Origin: CAJMNU01 sp905214855
GTDB lineage: Bacteria > Bacillota > Clostridia > Lachnospirales > Lachnospiraceae
Direction: 5' to 3'
DNA length: 64,000 bases
Assembly (NCBI GenBank): GCA_937890595.1
Contig: CALADM010000030.1
Span: 1-64,000, forward strand
Shown: piece after piece, positions 35,023-43,709 of the stretch
Layout: each line of letters starts with the position of its first letter
How positions within the stretch are numbered: position 1 is the first letter of the stretch
Program-made: the position numbers and the translations under genes
Notes under the pieces: model-generated
What the model was told of the DNA's origin: nothing
Seen by the model: the letters and a program-made list of their open reading frames with translations, nothing else
Database searches by the model: none

Positions 35023-35871
35023 TTGAAAGAAAAACTGCTGCCTATCGGAAAAATGGCTGCCTTAAACCGTATTTCCATTAGTACACTACGTTTATATGAC
35101 GAAAAAGGTCTCTTAAAACCTCGCTACATTGATCCAGACACTGGTTATCGATATTATAGTATTGATCAAAATGCCCGTCTCAATATGATCGTTTACATGA
35201 AAGAGCTTGGTATGAGCCTTTCCCAAATCCGAAAATCACTGGAAAAAGAGGATATTTCTCTTATTGAAGAACTCCTCAGCCAAAAAAATGAGCAGATCCA
35301 CCAACAGATGCGAGAGCTGAAGGCGCAGCATGATGCAGTGGAACGAGCCATCCTCTCCATTGAACGCTATCGAAAATCTCCTGTAACCGGAACTTTTTCT
35401 CTGGAATACATTGACCGCAGATACATATGGGGGATTCCCTGTTCAACTAATTTCTATAGTGATGATGTCCACAGCTATGAATGCCTGCTACGGGAACTAC
35501 GTCTCAAATTAGAAGATGCCGGTTTTAGTCAGATCCATTCTTACAATACAGGAACTTCCATTTCACAGAAAGACTTTGAAACAGGTGATTTTCTTGCCAA
35601 GGAGATTTTTATTTTTACTAACAGACAGGAAAATATGGTTTCATCCGATTGGAAAGTAGTGGAAAGTGGCATGTATGCCTGCGTTTATCTAGATAACTAT
35701 GACGCTGAGATACACTATGCCAGACTTCTTTTAGAATTTTGTAAACAGAATGGTTACCATATTTCTGGAGATTACATATGCGAAGTTATGACTGGTTTTC
35801 AGGTGTTTGACAGTGACCCCCGCAGCATGTTTTTGCGGCTGCAAGTACCTATAACCTTTCAAAAAAAGTAG
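35023..35871 (+). CDS. MerR-family regulator with effector-binding domain
   Basis: A 282-aa activator-type regulator of the BmrR/TipA group. The N-terminal winged helix reads GKMAALNRISISTLRLYDEKG, then PDTGYRYYS. A long dimerisation helix follows (about residues 80-120), and a C-terminal GyrI-like small-molecule-binding domain starts near residue 125. It starts with TTG, preceded by GAGGAGG. The dehydrogenase-like gene 204 bp downstream has a MerR-type promoter with a 19-bp spacer and a similar dyad, so it is the probable target. Confidence 0.87.
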   Translation: MKEKLLPIGKMAALNRISISTLRLYDEKGLLKPRYIDPDTGYRYYSIDQNARLNMIVYMKELGMSLSQIRKSLEKEDISLIEELLSQKNEQIHQQMRELKAQHDAVERAILSIERYRKSPVTGTFSLEYIDRRYIWGIPCSTNFYSDDVHSYECLLRELRLKLEDAGFSQIHSYNTGTSISQKDFETGDFLAKEIFIFTNRQENMVSSDWKVVESGMYACVYLDNYDAEIHYARLLLEFCKQNGYHISGDYICEVMTGFQVFDSDPRSMFLRLQVPITFQKK

Positions 35872-35973
35872 TAATTTCATTACTATCCAAATATTCATAA
35901 AATTTATATATGTATTCTGCCTTTTAAAAATTACCTATTAAAATCGCATACCCAAATCATTTTACAAATCTTC

Positions 35974-36004
35974 TTGACTCTCCTGTCGCATGAGGGTTTA
36001 TAGT
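35974..36004 (+). promoter_or_regulatory. MerR-type promoter with 19-bp spacer
   Basis: TTGACT (35974-35979) and TATAGT (35999-36004) are separated by 19 bp, the over-long spacing that MerR-family activators correct by twisting DNA. Within the spacer ACTCTC and GAGGGT form an imperfect dyad resembling the one before the MerR-type gene. Confidence 0.65.
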
Positions 36005-36075
36005 AAAGTTAAGAAAGATGGAAAGAAATTTTCCTGTCAGAATTTATCTTTATCTAAGTCAAAGGAGGATTTGTC

Positions 36076-37101
36076 ATGAATAAAATTAAAGTGGTACAGT
36101 ATGGTTGTGGTAAAATGGCTAAGTATACACTCCGCTATCTTTACGAACATGGTGCACAGATTGTAGGTGCTATTGATGTAAATCCAGAAGTAGTAGGTAT
36201 GGATGTAGGTGATTATGCTGATCTTGGAATTAAAACTGGTGTGATCATATCCAATGATGCAGATAAAGTATTAGACGAGTGTCAGGCTGATGTGGCTATC
36301 ATTACCTTATTCAGCTTTATTGGTGATATTTATGATCATGTGGAAAAATGCGTTTCTCGAGGCATCAACGTAATTACCACCTGTGAGGAAGCGATCTATC
36401 CTTGGACTACCTCTGCTGCACAGATTAATAAACTGGATGCTATGGCAAGAGAAACCGGCTGCACCATCACTGGTTCCGGTATGCAGGATATTTTCTGGAT
36501 CAATATGGTTTCCATGGTTGCCAGTGGCTGCAACAAAATTGAGAAGATCAAAGGAGCTTACAGCTACAATGTAGAGGATTATGGCTTAGCCTTAGCAAAA
36601 GCTCATGGCTGTGGTCTTACTCCTCAGGAATTTGAAGAGCAGATCGCCCATCCGGCAGAGTTTGAACCTTCTTATGCATGGAACGCTAGTGAAGCTATTT
36701 GTAATAAACTGGGATTGACAATCAAATCCATTACCCAGAAGCATGTTCCATATGTTGTAGATTATGATGTATACAGTTCCACTTTAGGAAAGACCATTCC
36801 AGCCGGAAACTGCATTGGTATGTCGGCAGTAGTTACTATTGAAACTATGCAGGGTATCACCATTGAAGAAGAAACTATTGGTAAAGTTTACAGCCCAGAT
36901 GATGGCGATCAGTGTGATTGGCAGATCACTGGCGAACCAAACACTGAGTTCCATGTAGTAAAACCTGCAACTGTAGAGCATACTTGTGCTACAGTTGTTA
37001 ACCGGATTCCTAGTTTATTAAATGCCCCTACTGGTTATGTGACTTGTGATCAGTTAGAGCCACATTGCTATCTGACCTATCCTATGGAATACCATGTATA
37101 G
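36076..37101 (+). CDS. 2,4-diaminopentanoate-dehydrogenase-like NAD(P)-binding protein
   Basis: A 341-aa Rossmann oxidoreductase beginning KVVQYGCGKMAKYTLRYL. It has the dihydrodipicolinate-reductase-like layout of 2,4-diaminopentanoate dehydrogenase, an enzyme of clostridial ornithine fermentation: VITTCEEAIYP and GSGMQDIFWINM are family-like segments. The ornithine aminomutase genes normally associated with it are not in this window, so the substrate is uncertain. AAAGGAGG precedes the ATG at 36076. Its promoter suggests MerR-type control in response to a small molecule. Confidence 0.7.
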   Translation: MNKIKVVQYGCGKMAKYTLRYLYEHGAQIVGAIDVNPEVVGMDVGDYADLGIKTGVIISNDADKVLDECQADVAIITLFSFIGDIYDHVEKCVSRGINVITTCEEAIYPWTTSAAQINKLDAMARETGCTITGSGMQDIFWINMVSMVASGCNKIEKIKGAYSYNVEDYGLALAKAHGCGLTPQEFEEQIAHPAEFEPSYAWNASEAICNKLGLTIKSITQKHVPYVVDYDVYSSTLGKTIPAGNCIGMSAVVTIETMQGITIEEETIGKVYSPDDGDQCDWQITGEPNTEFHVVKPATVEHTCATVVNRIPSLLNAPTGYVTCDQLEPHCYLTYPMEYHV

Positions 37102-37191
37102 GTTCTATCCGATCAAGATAGGAGTTTTTAGTCAGTCAATACATTAAAATAGCCCCAAAGAATATGTACGACAAATTTATATAGTATGAAC

Positions 37192-37266
37192 AGACATGGT
37201 TCTATAGCCTTTTTATCAATTTGGTTGTAATAACTACATTTTATCAAATGGCTATGAGCCATGTCT
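37192..37266. repeat. Long-loop inverted repeat
   Basis: An imperfect 17-18-bp inverted repeat (AGACATGG...ATAGCC against its complement) with about 40 bases between the arms. A T-rich run follows on the plus strand. It may end the upstream dehydrogenase-like transcript or be a small repeat element. Confidence 0.4.
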
Positions 37267-37337
37267 ATTTTTATGACATCCAGCCTTTCTTCTCATATCT
37301 CATACATGCTTATCTATCATTTTAAATTCATTTCTTT

Positions 37338-38240
37338 TTAATTCTGTACATTATTTGAAACAATCTGCTTTTTCAGTTCTTTTGCAGCAGCATTCAAGAT
37401 TTTTGTCTTATCCTCTAAAAGAACAATCTCCCTTTTCAGCTGCAGATTTGAAACTTTAATCTTTACGATAGTTCCTTGTTCCAAATCGTGGTTCGCCATA
37501 AATTCGGGCAGGAAACCTATTCCAAGTCCAGACTTTATCATTGGTAAAATCTGATCCGCAGTTGCTACATCTATATCTGGCTGCCATTCTACCCCATACG
37601 CTAATAACAGGTGAGAATAAAATTCATGAGTTTTTGAATGATGTCCCAATCCAATAACAGGATAAGATACAAGATCAGTAGGAGATATCACCATTTTCTT
37701 TGAAAACGTTGAATCTGTTGATGCCACTAAAATTTCACGGAAATATTTCAGAGAAGTTTTCTGAAAACCAACAGGAACATCCAAAGGAGAGGTTACAACC
37801 GCAAAATCTGCCAACCCCTTTTTTAGCGTCTGAAATGCTTCTGGTGTAGATTCATTCGTAATGAACAAACGGATTGCGGGAAAATGATTCCTAAAATGAA
37901 CCAATTCATCCATAAGAATACCATGCAGTGCTGTTTCAGTTGCACTTATACGCACACTTCCCGTATCAAGCTGATTGACACCAATAAGCTCTTCTTCCGC
38001 CTCTTTCAGTTGGCTATACGCCACTGCAACATGAGAAAAAAGGCGTTCTCCTTCCGGAGTCAGCGCGATCCCCTTATTTGAACGTATCATCAACCTGCAT
38101 CCCAACTGTTCTTCTAATCTATTCATAAATTTCGTGATATTAGGTTGATTGCTATGCAAGATCTGAGCAGCCAAAGAAATACTTTTGTATTTGGCAACAT
38201 AATAAAAAATCCTGTAATAATCATAAGTAATACGATCCAT
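37338..38240 (-). CDS. LysR-family transcriptional regulator
   Basis: A 300-aa regulator with an N-terminal helix-turn-helix (YKSISLAAQILHSNQPNITKFMNRLEEQLG) and a periplasmic-binding-like effector domain from about residue 90. GIGFLPEFMA is typical of the effector cleft. It is transcribed divergently from the MATE exporter, and a long dyad lies between them. LysR regulators commonly control their divergent neighbour, so the exporter is the likely target. The effector is unknown. Confidence 0.88.
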   Translation of the reverse strand: MDRITYDYYRIFYYVAKYKSISLAAQILHSNQPNITKFMNRLEEQLGCRLMIRSNKGIALTPEGERLFSHVAVAYSQLKEAEEELIGVNQLDTGSVRISATETALHGILMDELVHFRNHFPAIRLFITNESTPEAFQTLKKGLADFAVVTSPLDVPVGFQKTSLKYFREILVASTDSTFSKKMVISPTDLVSYPVIGLGHHSKTHEFYSHLLLAYGVEWQPDIDVATADQILPMIKSGLGIGFLPEFMANHDLEQGTIVKIKVSNLQLKREIVLLEDKTKILNAAAKELKKQIVSNNVQN

Positions 38241-38255
38241 ACTTTCCTCTCCATA

Positions 38256-38297
38256 TGTAAAATATATATATTTATTATTCTATATATGTATTTTACA
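38256..38297. promoter_or_regulatory. Dyad operator between lysR and MATE genes
   Basis: A 17-bp arm TGTAAAATATATATATA at 38256-38272 recurs as its reverse complement at 38281-38297 with one mismatch. It begins 16 bases upstream of the lysR start codon and is a likely LysR binding site. Confidence 0.55.
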
Positions 38298-38358
38298 CCT
38301 TTTATCCCAAAATATATACTAAAATCCTGAAAAAGACAATATGAAGGAGGAATCGATC

Positions 38359-38427
38359 ATGAACAGAAAACCGTTATCCTTAAAGGATGCAGTTCTTTTA
38401 AAAAAAGGAGGAAACCAATATGAATAG
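38359..38427 (+). CDS. 22-codon leader ORF upstream of the MATE gene
   Basis: A short frame with a strong AAGGAGG site, an ATG at 38359 and a TAG at 38425-38427 that overlaps the MATE start codon by several bases. The peptide is basic and hydrophilic (MNRKPLSLKDAVLL...). The MATE ribosome-binding site lies inside this ORF, so its translation would affect initiation of the exporter. It is too short to call an enzyme or transporter. Confidence 0.5.
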   Translation: MNRKPLSLKDAVLLKKGGNQYE

Positions 38428-39775
38428 GGATCTGACAGTCGGAAATCCTGAAAAAGTACTCTGGAATTTTTGCCTGCCACTGTTCGGCAGTATCATCTTT
38501 CAACAAATCTATAATATCGCTGATAGCCTGATCGCAGGAAAATTTATCGGTGAAAATGCTCTGGCAGCAGTGGGTAACAGTTATGAGATCACTTTGATCT
38601 TCATCGCGTTCGCTTTTGGGTGCAATATCGGCTGTTCTGTTGTCATCTCACAGCTTTTCGGTGCTAAACAATTTGTCGAAATGAAAACAGCAGTCAAAAC
38701 TACAATAATCGCCAGTGCTGTCCTCTGTCTGATACTTATGGTTGTGGGGATTGGCGGAAGCGATACACTGCTCACACTGATCCATACACCAGATAATATT
38801 TTTATTGATTCTAAACTTTATCTAGATATCTATGTGTGGGGACTTCCATTTGTGCTTTTCTATAACATTGCAACAGGTATTTTCTCTGCATTAGGGGACT
38901 CCAAAACCCCATTCTATTTTCTGGCAGCATCGTCAACCGCCAATATTTTTGTAGACATCCTGTTTGTAAAAACATTTCAAATGGGTGTTGCCGGTGTTGC
39001 TTGGGCAACGTTTCTATGTCAGGGGATCAGCTGCATCCTCGCCCTTATTGTTGTCTTCTCAAGACTCCATAAAATCAAAACAGATAAAAAAGGTATGTTG
39101 TTTTCCGTTTCTCTTTTTAAAAAAATCGCACGAATCGCAATACCAAGTATTTTACAACAAAGTTTTATTTCTGTCGGAAACATCCTGATCCAGGGAATTA
39201 TCAATGGGTTTGGTTCCAGTGTGATTGCTGGATATTCAGCATCTATCAAGCTCAACAATCTTGTCATCACTTCTTTCACCACACTTGGAAACGGGATTTC
39301 AAACTATACTGCACAAAATATCGGTGCCAACAAACCAGATCGGATCAAAGAAGGCTTTCGTGCGGGAAGAAAAATGGTATGGCTGCTCTGTATTCCTCTG
39401 ATCCTGCTTTATATGTTTGGCGGAAACATGTTGATTGGCTTTTTTATGGAACACCCATCTAAAGAAGCACTTCGCACTGGCGTAGAAATTTTAAGGATTT
39501 TCTCCCCATTCTACTTTGTGATTTCTGTCAAACTGGTAGCAGATGGCATTCTTCGTGGAGCAGGAATGATGAAACAATTTATGACAGCAACATTCACAGA
39601 TTTGATTTTGAGAGTCCTGCTTGCCTTTCTTTTACCGAAAACAACTCTCGGCTCTACTGGAATCTGGTGTGCATGGCCGATCGGCTGGAGTGTTGCAATG
39701 ATCCTATCCCTTCATTTTTACAACAAAAAATATAACCACCACAAACAGCTTGCTATCCCAAAATTGAATTCTTGA
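38420..39775 (+). CDS. MATE-family efflux transporter
   Basis: A 451-aa, twelve-helix multidrug/toxin exporter that uses an ion gradient. It has the two-fold repeat typical of the family. IFQQIYNIADSLIAGKFIGENALAAVG near residue 30 is the first signature, and the FISVGNILIQGIINGFG stretch opens the second half. AAAGGAGG precedes the ATG at 38420. A divergent LysR gene and a coupled leader ORF lie upstream. Substrate unknown. Confidence 0.9.
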   Translation: MNRDLTVGNPEKVLWNFCLPLFGSIIFQQIYNIADSLIAGKFIGENALAAVGNSYEITLIFIAFAFGCNIGCSVVISQLFGAKQFVEMKTAVKTTIIASAVLCLILMVVGIGGSDTLLTLIHTPDNIFIDSKLYLDIYVWGLPFVLFYNIATGIFSALGDSKTPFYFLAASSTANIFVDILFVKTFQMGVAGVAWATFLCQGISCILALIVVFSRLHKIKTDKKGMLFSVSLFKKIARIAIPSILQQSFISVGNILIQGIINGFGSSVIAGYSASIKLNNLVITSFTTLGNGISNYTAQNIGANKPDRIKEGFRAGRKMVWLLCIPLILLYMFGGNMLIGFFMEHPSKEALRTGVEILRIFSPFYFVISVKLVADGILRGAGMMKQFMTATFTDLILRVLLAFLLPKTTLGSTGIWCAWPIGWSVAMILSLHFYNKKYNHHKQLAIPKLNS

Positions 39776-39803
39776 ATGCTTAAATTTTAAAATAATCATA
39801 GTA

Positions 39804-39844
39804 AAAATACCTCCTAAGTAAACCATGTTCACCTAGGAGGTATT
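39804..39844 (-). terminator. rnpB terminator
   Basis: A hairpin with the stem AATACCTCCTA and its complement is followed on the minus strand by TTTTT. It lies about 40 bases past the mature RNase P RNA 3' end. It also closes the MATE transcript region on the other strand. Confidence 0.7.
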
Positions 39845-39886
39845 CTGTCCTGTCCATATACTATGTTCTATAGAAATGTCTTTTTT

Positions 39887-40236
39887 GTTTTGAGCAGAAC
39901 GATAAGCCGGGTTATGTCATTGAATGGTCATCTATCTAGTCCTGCCGTTACCGGCAGGCTCAAGCAACCTACCCGGAAGCAGACGGGCCGCCTTATGCCT
40001 CCTGTTTGGTCTTGCTTCGAATGGGGTTTACATGTGCCCTGTCTGTTACCAGACAGGCGGTAGTCTCTTACACTGCCTTTCCACCCTTACAGCGAATCAC
40101 TGCGGTTTATTTCTGTTGCACTTTCCTTGGGGTCACCCCCACCGGACGTTATCCGGCATCCTGCCCTGTGAAGCCCGGACTTTCCTCACCTGCATCCTCT
40201 CGGTACTGCAGCCGCGACCATTTGTCCTACTCAAAC
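39887..40236 (-). ncRNA. rnpB: RNase P RNA, bacterial class A
   Basis: The minus strand shows the universal 5' core GAGGAAAGTCCGGGC, the downstream GGTAAGGGTGGAAAGG-like segment and the 3' core ending in CCGGCTTAT. The 5' end GTTTGAG pairs with CTCAAAAC at the 3' end as helix P1, giving 350 nt. A promoter (TGGACA, 17 bp, TAGACT) places transcription start at the predicted 5' end. Open frames on the other strand here are spurious. The RNA processes tRNA 5' ends. Confidence 0.93.
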
Positions 40237-40242
40237 TTCATT

Positions 40243-40271
40243 AGTCTATCACAATTTTCTTTTTTTGTCCA
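40243..40271 (-). promoter_or_regulatory. rnpB promoter
   Basis: On the minus strand TGGACA (40266-40271) and TAGACT (40243-40248) are 17 bp apart, with the start expected at about 40236. Confidence 0.65.
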
Positions 40272-40317
40272 GAAGGGAATTGTCCTTTTCTGATCTCAAG
40301 TCTTATTACATGATACG

Positions 40318-41973
40318 TTATACATTAAAAATACTACCGCCAACAAACTCTCTGAGGATCGAATTCTGAGGAATATTTTCGCTTCCGACTCCCAAAAAGT
40401 AATCCAAAAATTTCAACATCCGTTTCGCCTCTAAAAACTCTGGCGCATCACGGTCAATCCCAAACAACAGAGGTTCTGCATACGGTTTTAAAACAGCCAA
40501 CTCATAGATCAAAGCAGAATTAAACATAATATCTGCCTGTTCCTGATATGGAAAGATGTTTTTTTCTTCCCCACGGCGTACACTATCCCACATCGCAATC
40601 GTCTTCTGTGCAGATGTTCCTCTCGTCCTTGCATCACGGACGATTCTGCGCAATAGCCTTCCGTCTGTGGTTGGTATTGGATTATGCTCGTCAATATTTA
40701 ACTGGGTCAGGGCGCTGATATAGATCTTATACTTGGTATCTGCCGGAAGAGAATAACTCATCTCATCATTCAGACAATGAATCCCTTCCATTACCAAAAT
40801 ATCTTCTTTTCCCAGTTTTAAATAATCATGGTTGTATTCTCTTTTCCCTGTCTTAAAATTAAAAGTCGGCATATCAACTGTGTCTCCCGCCAGAAGAGCG
40901 CGGATAGAATCATTCAAAAGTTCTACATCCAATGCTTGAAGATCTTCAAAGTTATAACTTCCATCTGGATTCTTAGGACAATCTGCACGATTCACAAAAA
41001 AATTATCTACGGCAATCGCATGTGGCTTTAACCCCAGAGCACGCAGCTGGGTAGACAGTCTGTGTGAAAATGTTGTCTTTCCCGAAGAGGAAGGTCCTGC
41101 GATCATAACTAATTTTCTCGGTCCTCTTTCATAAATCTCCTCTGCGATCTGCCCGATCTTCTTCTCCTGCAATGCTTCCTGAATCTGTATCAGCTCATGG
41201 ATCCTTCCCTGACTTACTGCATCATTCAGCATTCCTACATTAGAAACATCCATACGCTCACACCAGTCTCCTGCCTCTTTTAAAGTTGCAAACAACTTTG
41301 GCTGAGGCACAAAGTCTGCCACACGGCTCGGTTCTTTCTGAGACGGCAAACGAAGTATAAAACCGTCCGCATAACGCTGCAGCGCAAATTGTCTGATATA
41401 CCCTGTATCAGGCACCATATAACCATAATAATAATCTTCAAAATTGCCAATACTATACAGATTGACACGGGAAACTCTCCGATATCCAAAAAGTCTCTCT
41501 TTATCATACATTTTATGGCGGTGGAATAATTTTACTGCTTCCTGTGTGTTGACACTGCGTTTTTTGATCAGAATTTTTTCATCGACCATTCTTCTCATAC
41601 TCTTTTCCACTTCTTCCAAAAGAGCATCTGTGAGAACAACTTTCATCTGAGGTTTTACAAACAATCCGCGTGTCACAGAGAAATCTACCACCAACTTTTC
41701 AATCTGATCTGCTCCAACCACTTCATAAAAAGCTCTCAGCATCAGCAAGGTACAACTTCTCTGATATGTCATATATCCTTCTTTGTCTTTTGTTGTGACA
41801 AAACGCACCTCACAGTCTTCCTGCACTGTATTATGCAACTCTCTCAGCCTGCCGTCTGCTTTCACCAAAACAATATCTGCATCATATTCCTTTTGAAATT
41901 GTTCTGCAATCGCATAATAGGTTGTCTCTTCTGGATATTCATATACCTTTCCATGAATCTGAACTTTTACCAT
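40318..41973 (-). CDS. Uridine-kinase-like nucleoside kinase with TGS domain
   Basis: A 551-aa protein. An N-terminal TGS domain (MVKVQIHGKVYEYPEETTYYAIA) is followed by a threonyl-tRNA-synthetase-like second additional domain. The kinase domain has Walker A AGPSSSGKTTFSHRLS near residue 300, then DNFFVNR and LVMEGIHCLND. It phosphorylates a nucleoside or similar compound; the tRNA-synthetase-like front may be regulatory. GGAGGG lies eight bases before the ATG at 41973, ruling out the longer frame to 42015. Confidence 0.88.
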   Translation of the reverse strand: MVKVQIHGKVYEYPEETTYYAIAEQFQKEYDADIVLVKADGRLRELHNTVQEDCEVRFVTTKDKEGYMTYQRSCTLLMLRAFYEVVGADQIEKLVVDFSVTRGLFVKPQMKVVLTDALLEEVEKSMRRMVDEKILIKKRSVNTQEAVKLFHRHKMYDKERLFGYRRVSRVNLYSIGNFEDYYYGYMVPDTGYIRQFALQRYADGFILRLPSQKEPSRVADFVPQPKLFATLKEAGDWCERMDVSNVGMLNDAVSQGRIHELIQIQEALQEKKIGQIAEEIYERGPRKLVMIAGPSSSGKTTFSHRLSTQLRALGLKPHAIAVDNFFVNRADCPKNPDGSYNFEDLQALDVELLNDSIRALLAGDTVDMPTFNFKTGKREYNHDYLKLGKEDILVMEGIHCLNDEMSYSLPADTKYKIYISALTQLNIDEHNPIPTTDGRLLRRIVRDARTRGTSAQKTIAMWDSVRRGEEKNIFPYQEQADIMFNSALIYELAVLKPYAEPLLFGIDRDAPEFLEAKRMLKFLDYFLGVGSENIPQNSILREFVGGSIFNV

Positions 41974-42018
41974 AAGCATTCCCTCCATAGTTTCACATTG
42001 TATGTATTTTGACAATGA

Positions 42019-42810
42019 TTACATTACATAAATCGGAAAACAAGTGGCAGCTGTCCCTACTTCAATATCACTTCCAAACTGCTTTTTCAAATATTTTTCC
42101 ATAAATGAAATAAAAATATATTCCAAACCATAATGTCCGGCATCAATAATCGGAAGTCCCATCGCCCCTGCATCAAGTCCTTGGTGATGGCGAATATCTC
42201 CTGAGATCAGGACATCTGCTCCTGCACGGATCGCATCAGAAACCATGCTTTCCCCTGAACCGGGAGAAATAGCAATCTTTTCTGCTATTTTATTTTGTTC
42301 TAAATCTCCGTGAACCGTCACAAACGGCAGATGAAAACATTCCTTCACTCTTTCTGCAAGCTCCTGTATACTCACTGAGCCCTGCAAAAGTTTTCCAATT
42401 CTTCCAATACCATTTCCATCCTCAGCTGTTACCATTAAAGGACCATCACAGATCAGCCCTAATCTCTGCGCTGCCAAATCAGCCATTCCTTCTGGAGCAA
42501 TATCAAAATTAGTATGCATTGCATAGTAGGACATATCTGACTGGATCATTGCGATCAATCTTCTTCCAAAAATATCCTGATTGGTCACGGAACGAATCGG
42601 TGAAAATAAAAGCGGATGATGCGTTATGATCATATCTGCTCCAAATGCAAGTGCTTCCTCCAATGTCTCATCTGTCACCTCCAAAGCAACAAATATCCTT
42701 TTTACCTCTTTATCCATTCTTCCTGCCAGAAGCCCTACATTATCCCAGTCCATTGCATATTCTTTGGGTGCGAGTTCCTGCAGTTTTTCTATCACATTTT
42801 GTACTGTCAT
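42019..42810 (-). CDS. Nif3-like dinuclear metal-centre protein (DUF34)
   Basis: A 263-aa member of the Nif3/YqfO family. Metal ligands are visible in ITHHPLLF, ISGDIRHHQG and a late DAGHYGLE. The family forms hexamers; suggested roles include GTP cyclohydrolase-like or metal-handling activity, none proven. AGGAGA precedes the ATG at 42810. It follows trmK on the same strand after 67 bp, a conserved clostridial pairing. Confidence 0.9.
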   Translation of the reverse strand: MTVQNVIEKLQELAPKEYAMDWDNVGLLAGRMDKEVKRIFVALEVTDETLEEALAFGADMIITHHPLLFSPIRSVTNQDIFGRRLIAMIQSDMSYYAMHTNFDIAPEGMADLAAQRLGLICDGPLMVTAEDGNGIGRIGKLLQGSVSIQELAERVKECFHLPFVTVHGDLEQNKIAEKIAISPGSGESMVSDAIRAGADVLISGDIRHHQGLDAGAMGLPIIDAGHYGLEYIFISFMEKYLKKQFGSDIEVGTAATCFPIYVM

Positions 42811-42877
42811 CCCTAAAATCTCCTATGTAGCCTACATTGTATCATGTGTGATCCCATTTTTCATACATGACGCATTA

Positions 42878-43588
42878 TCAAGTTTCAAATAACTGCAATG
42901 CCATTCTATTCCACTCTAATTCTTGTTCCAATTCCATTCTTCTTTTTATGGAAGATTCGCTCATCTGATCTTTCATTCCATCTAAAATCCGTTTTTTCAC
43001 TTGTCTCTCATGGATAAGGAATTGATATAATATCTTATTTTTCTCTTGCAAAAGATATGCCCCATATCTTTCCCTTACCGCTTCAGGGATCGTTTCATCC
43101 GCAGCATACTGTCCATTAGGGCGTACATCCATGACAACATAAAATTTCCCATCCTCTTCCAACATAGATTCTCTTGCGATCACAAATCCAGAAGATGTCA
43201 GGAAATGCCGTACTTCATCCAATTCACTCTGAGGGGATAATACCCACTGTGATACAGTCTCCCACATATGCTTTCCCTGCTGCAAAATGCGGATCATCAG
43301 CTCTCCTCCCATACCAGCAATGACTACGGTATCCGCTTCTCCTGCATTCAGTTTTTCAAGTCCATCACTCAAACGTGCCTGTATCTTATCTTCCACATGA
43401 TATTCTTTAATATGTAGTATTGCTCTTTCTAAAGGACCTTTTCTTACATCCATAGCAATAGCAGACGGTACTTTCTGCTCTTTCACTAAAAATATTGGGA
43501 TATATCCATGATCTGTCCCAACATCTGCAACTCGATTCCCATTTTGTACCATAGAGGCAACTTCCTCTAATCGTTTTGATAAATGCAT
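42878..43588 (-). CDS. trmK: tRNA (adenine(22)-N1)-methyltransferase
   Basis: A 236-aa SAM-dependent enzyme modifying A22 of tRNA. Motif I reads VADVGTDHGYIPIFLV, then AMDVRKGPL and VIAGMGGELM, all typical of TrmK. A C-terminal helical segment (about residues 165-236) completes the family. It lies between rpoD and the Nif3-like gene, the usual order. GGTGAGG precedes the ATG. Confidence 0.93.
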   Translation of the reverse strand: MHLSKRLEEVASMVQNGNRVADVGTDHGYIPIFLVKEQKVPSAIAMDVRKGPLERAILHIKEYHVEDKIQARLSDGLEKLNAGEADTVVIAGMGGELMIRILQQGKHMWETVSQWVLSPQSELDEVRHFLTSSGFVIARESMLEEDGKFYVVMDVRPNGQYAADETIPEAVRERYGAYLLQEKNKILYQFLIHERQVKKRILDGMKDQMSESSIKRRMELEQELEWNRMALQLFET

Positions 43589-43709
43589 TCTATCCTCACC
43601 TTATGGTTTGCCGTCCAATCTTATCCAAACGGCAAACCTTCTTTTTATTATATTTTATATTTTCATAGCATCCAAAAAGCAAATCTTTATATTGTTCTAT
43701 CCCAATTCC

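Noticed and set aside
39863..40293. Overlapping plus-strand open frames of 66-106 codons
   Set aside because: They lie antisense to the RNase P RNA, whose conserved core and P1 pairing explain the sequence.
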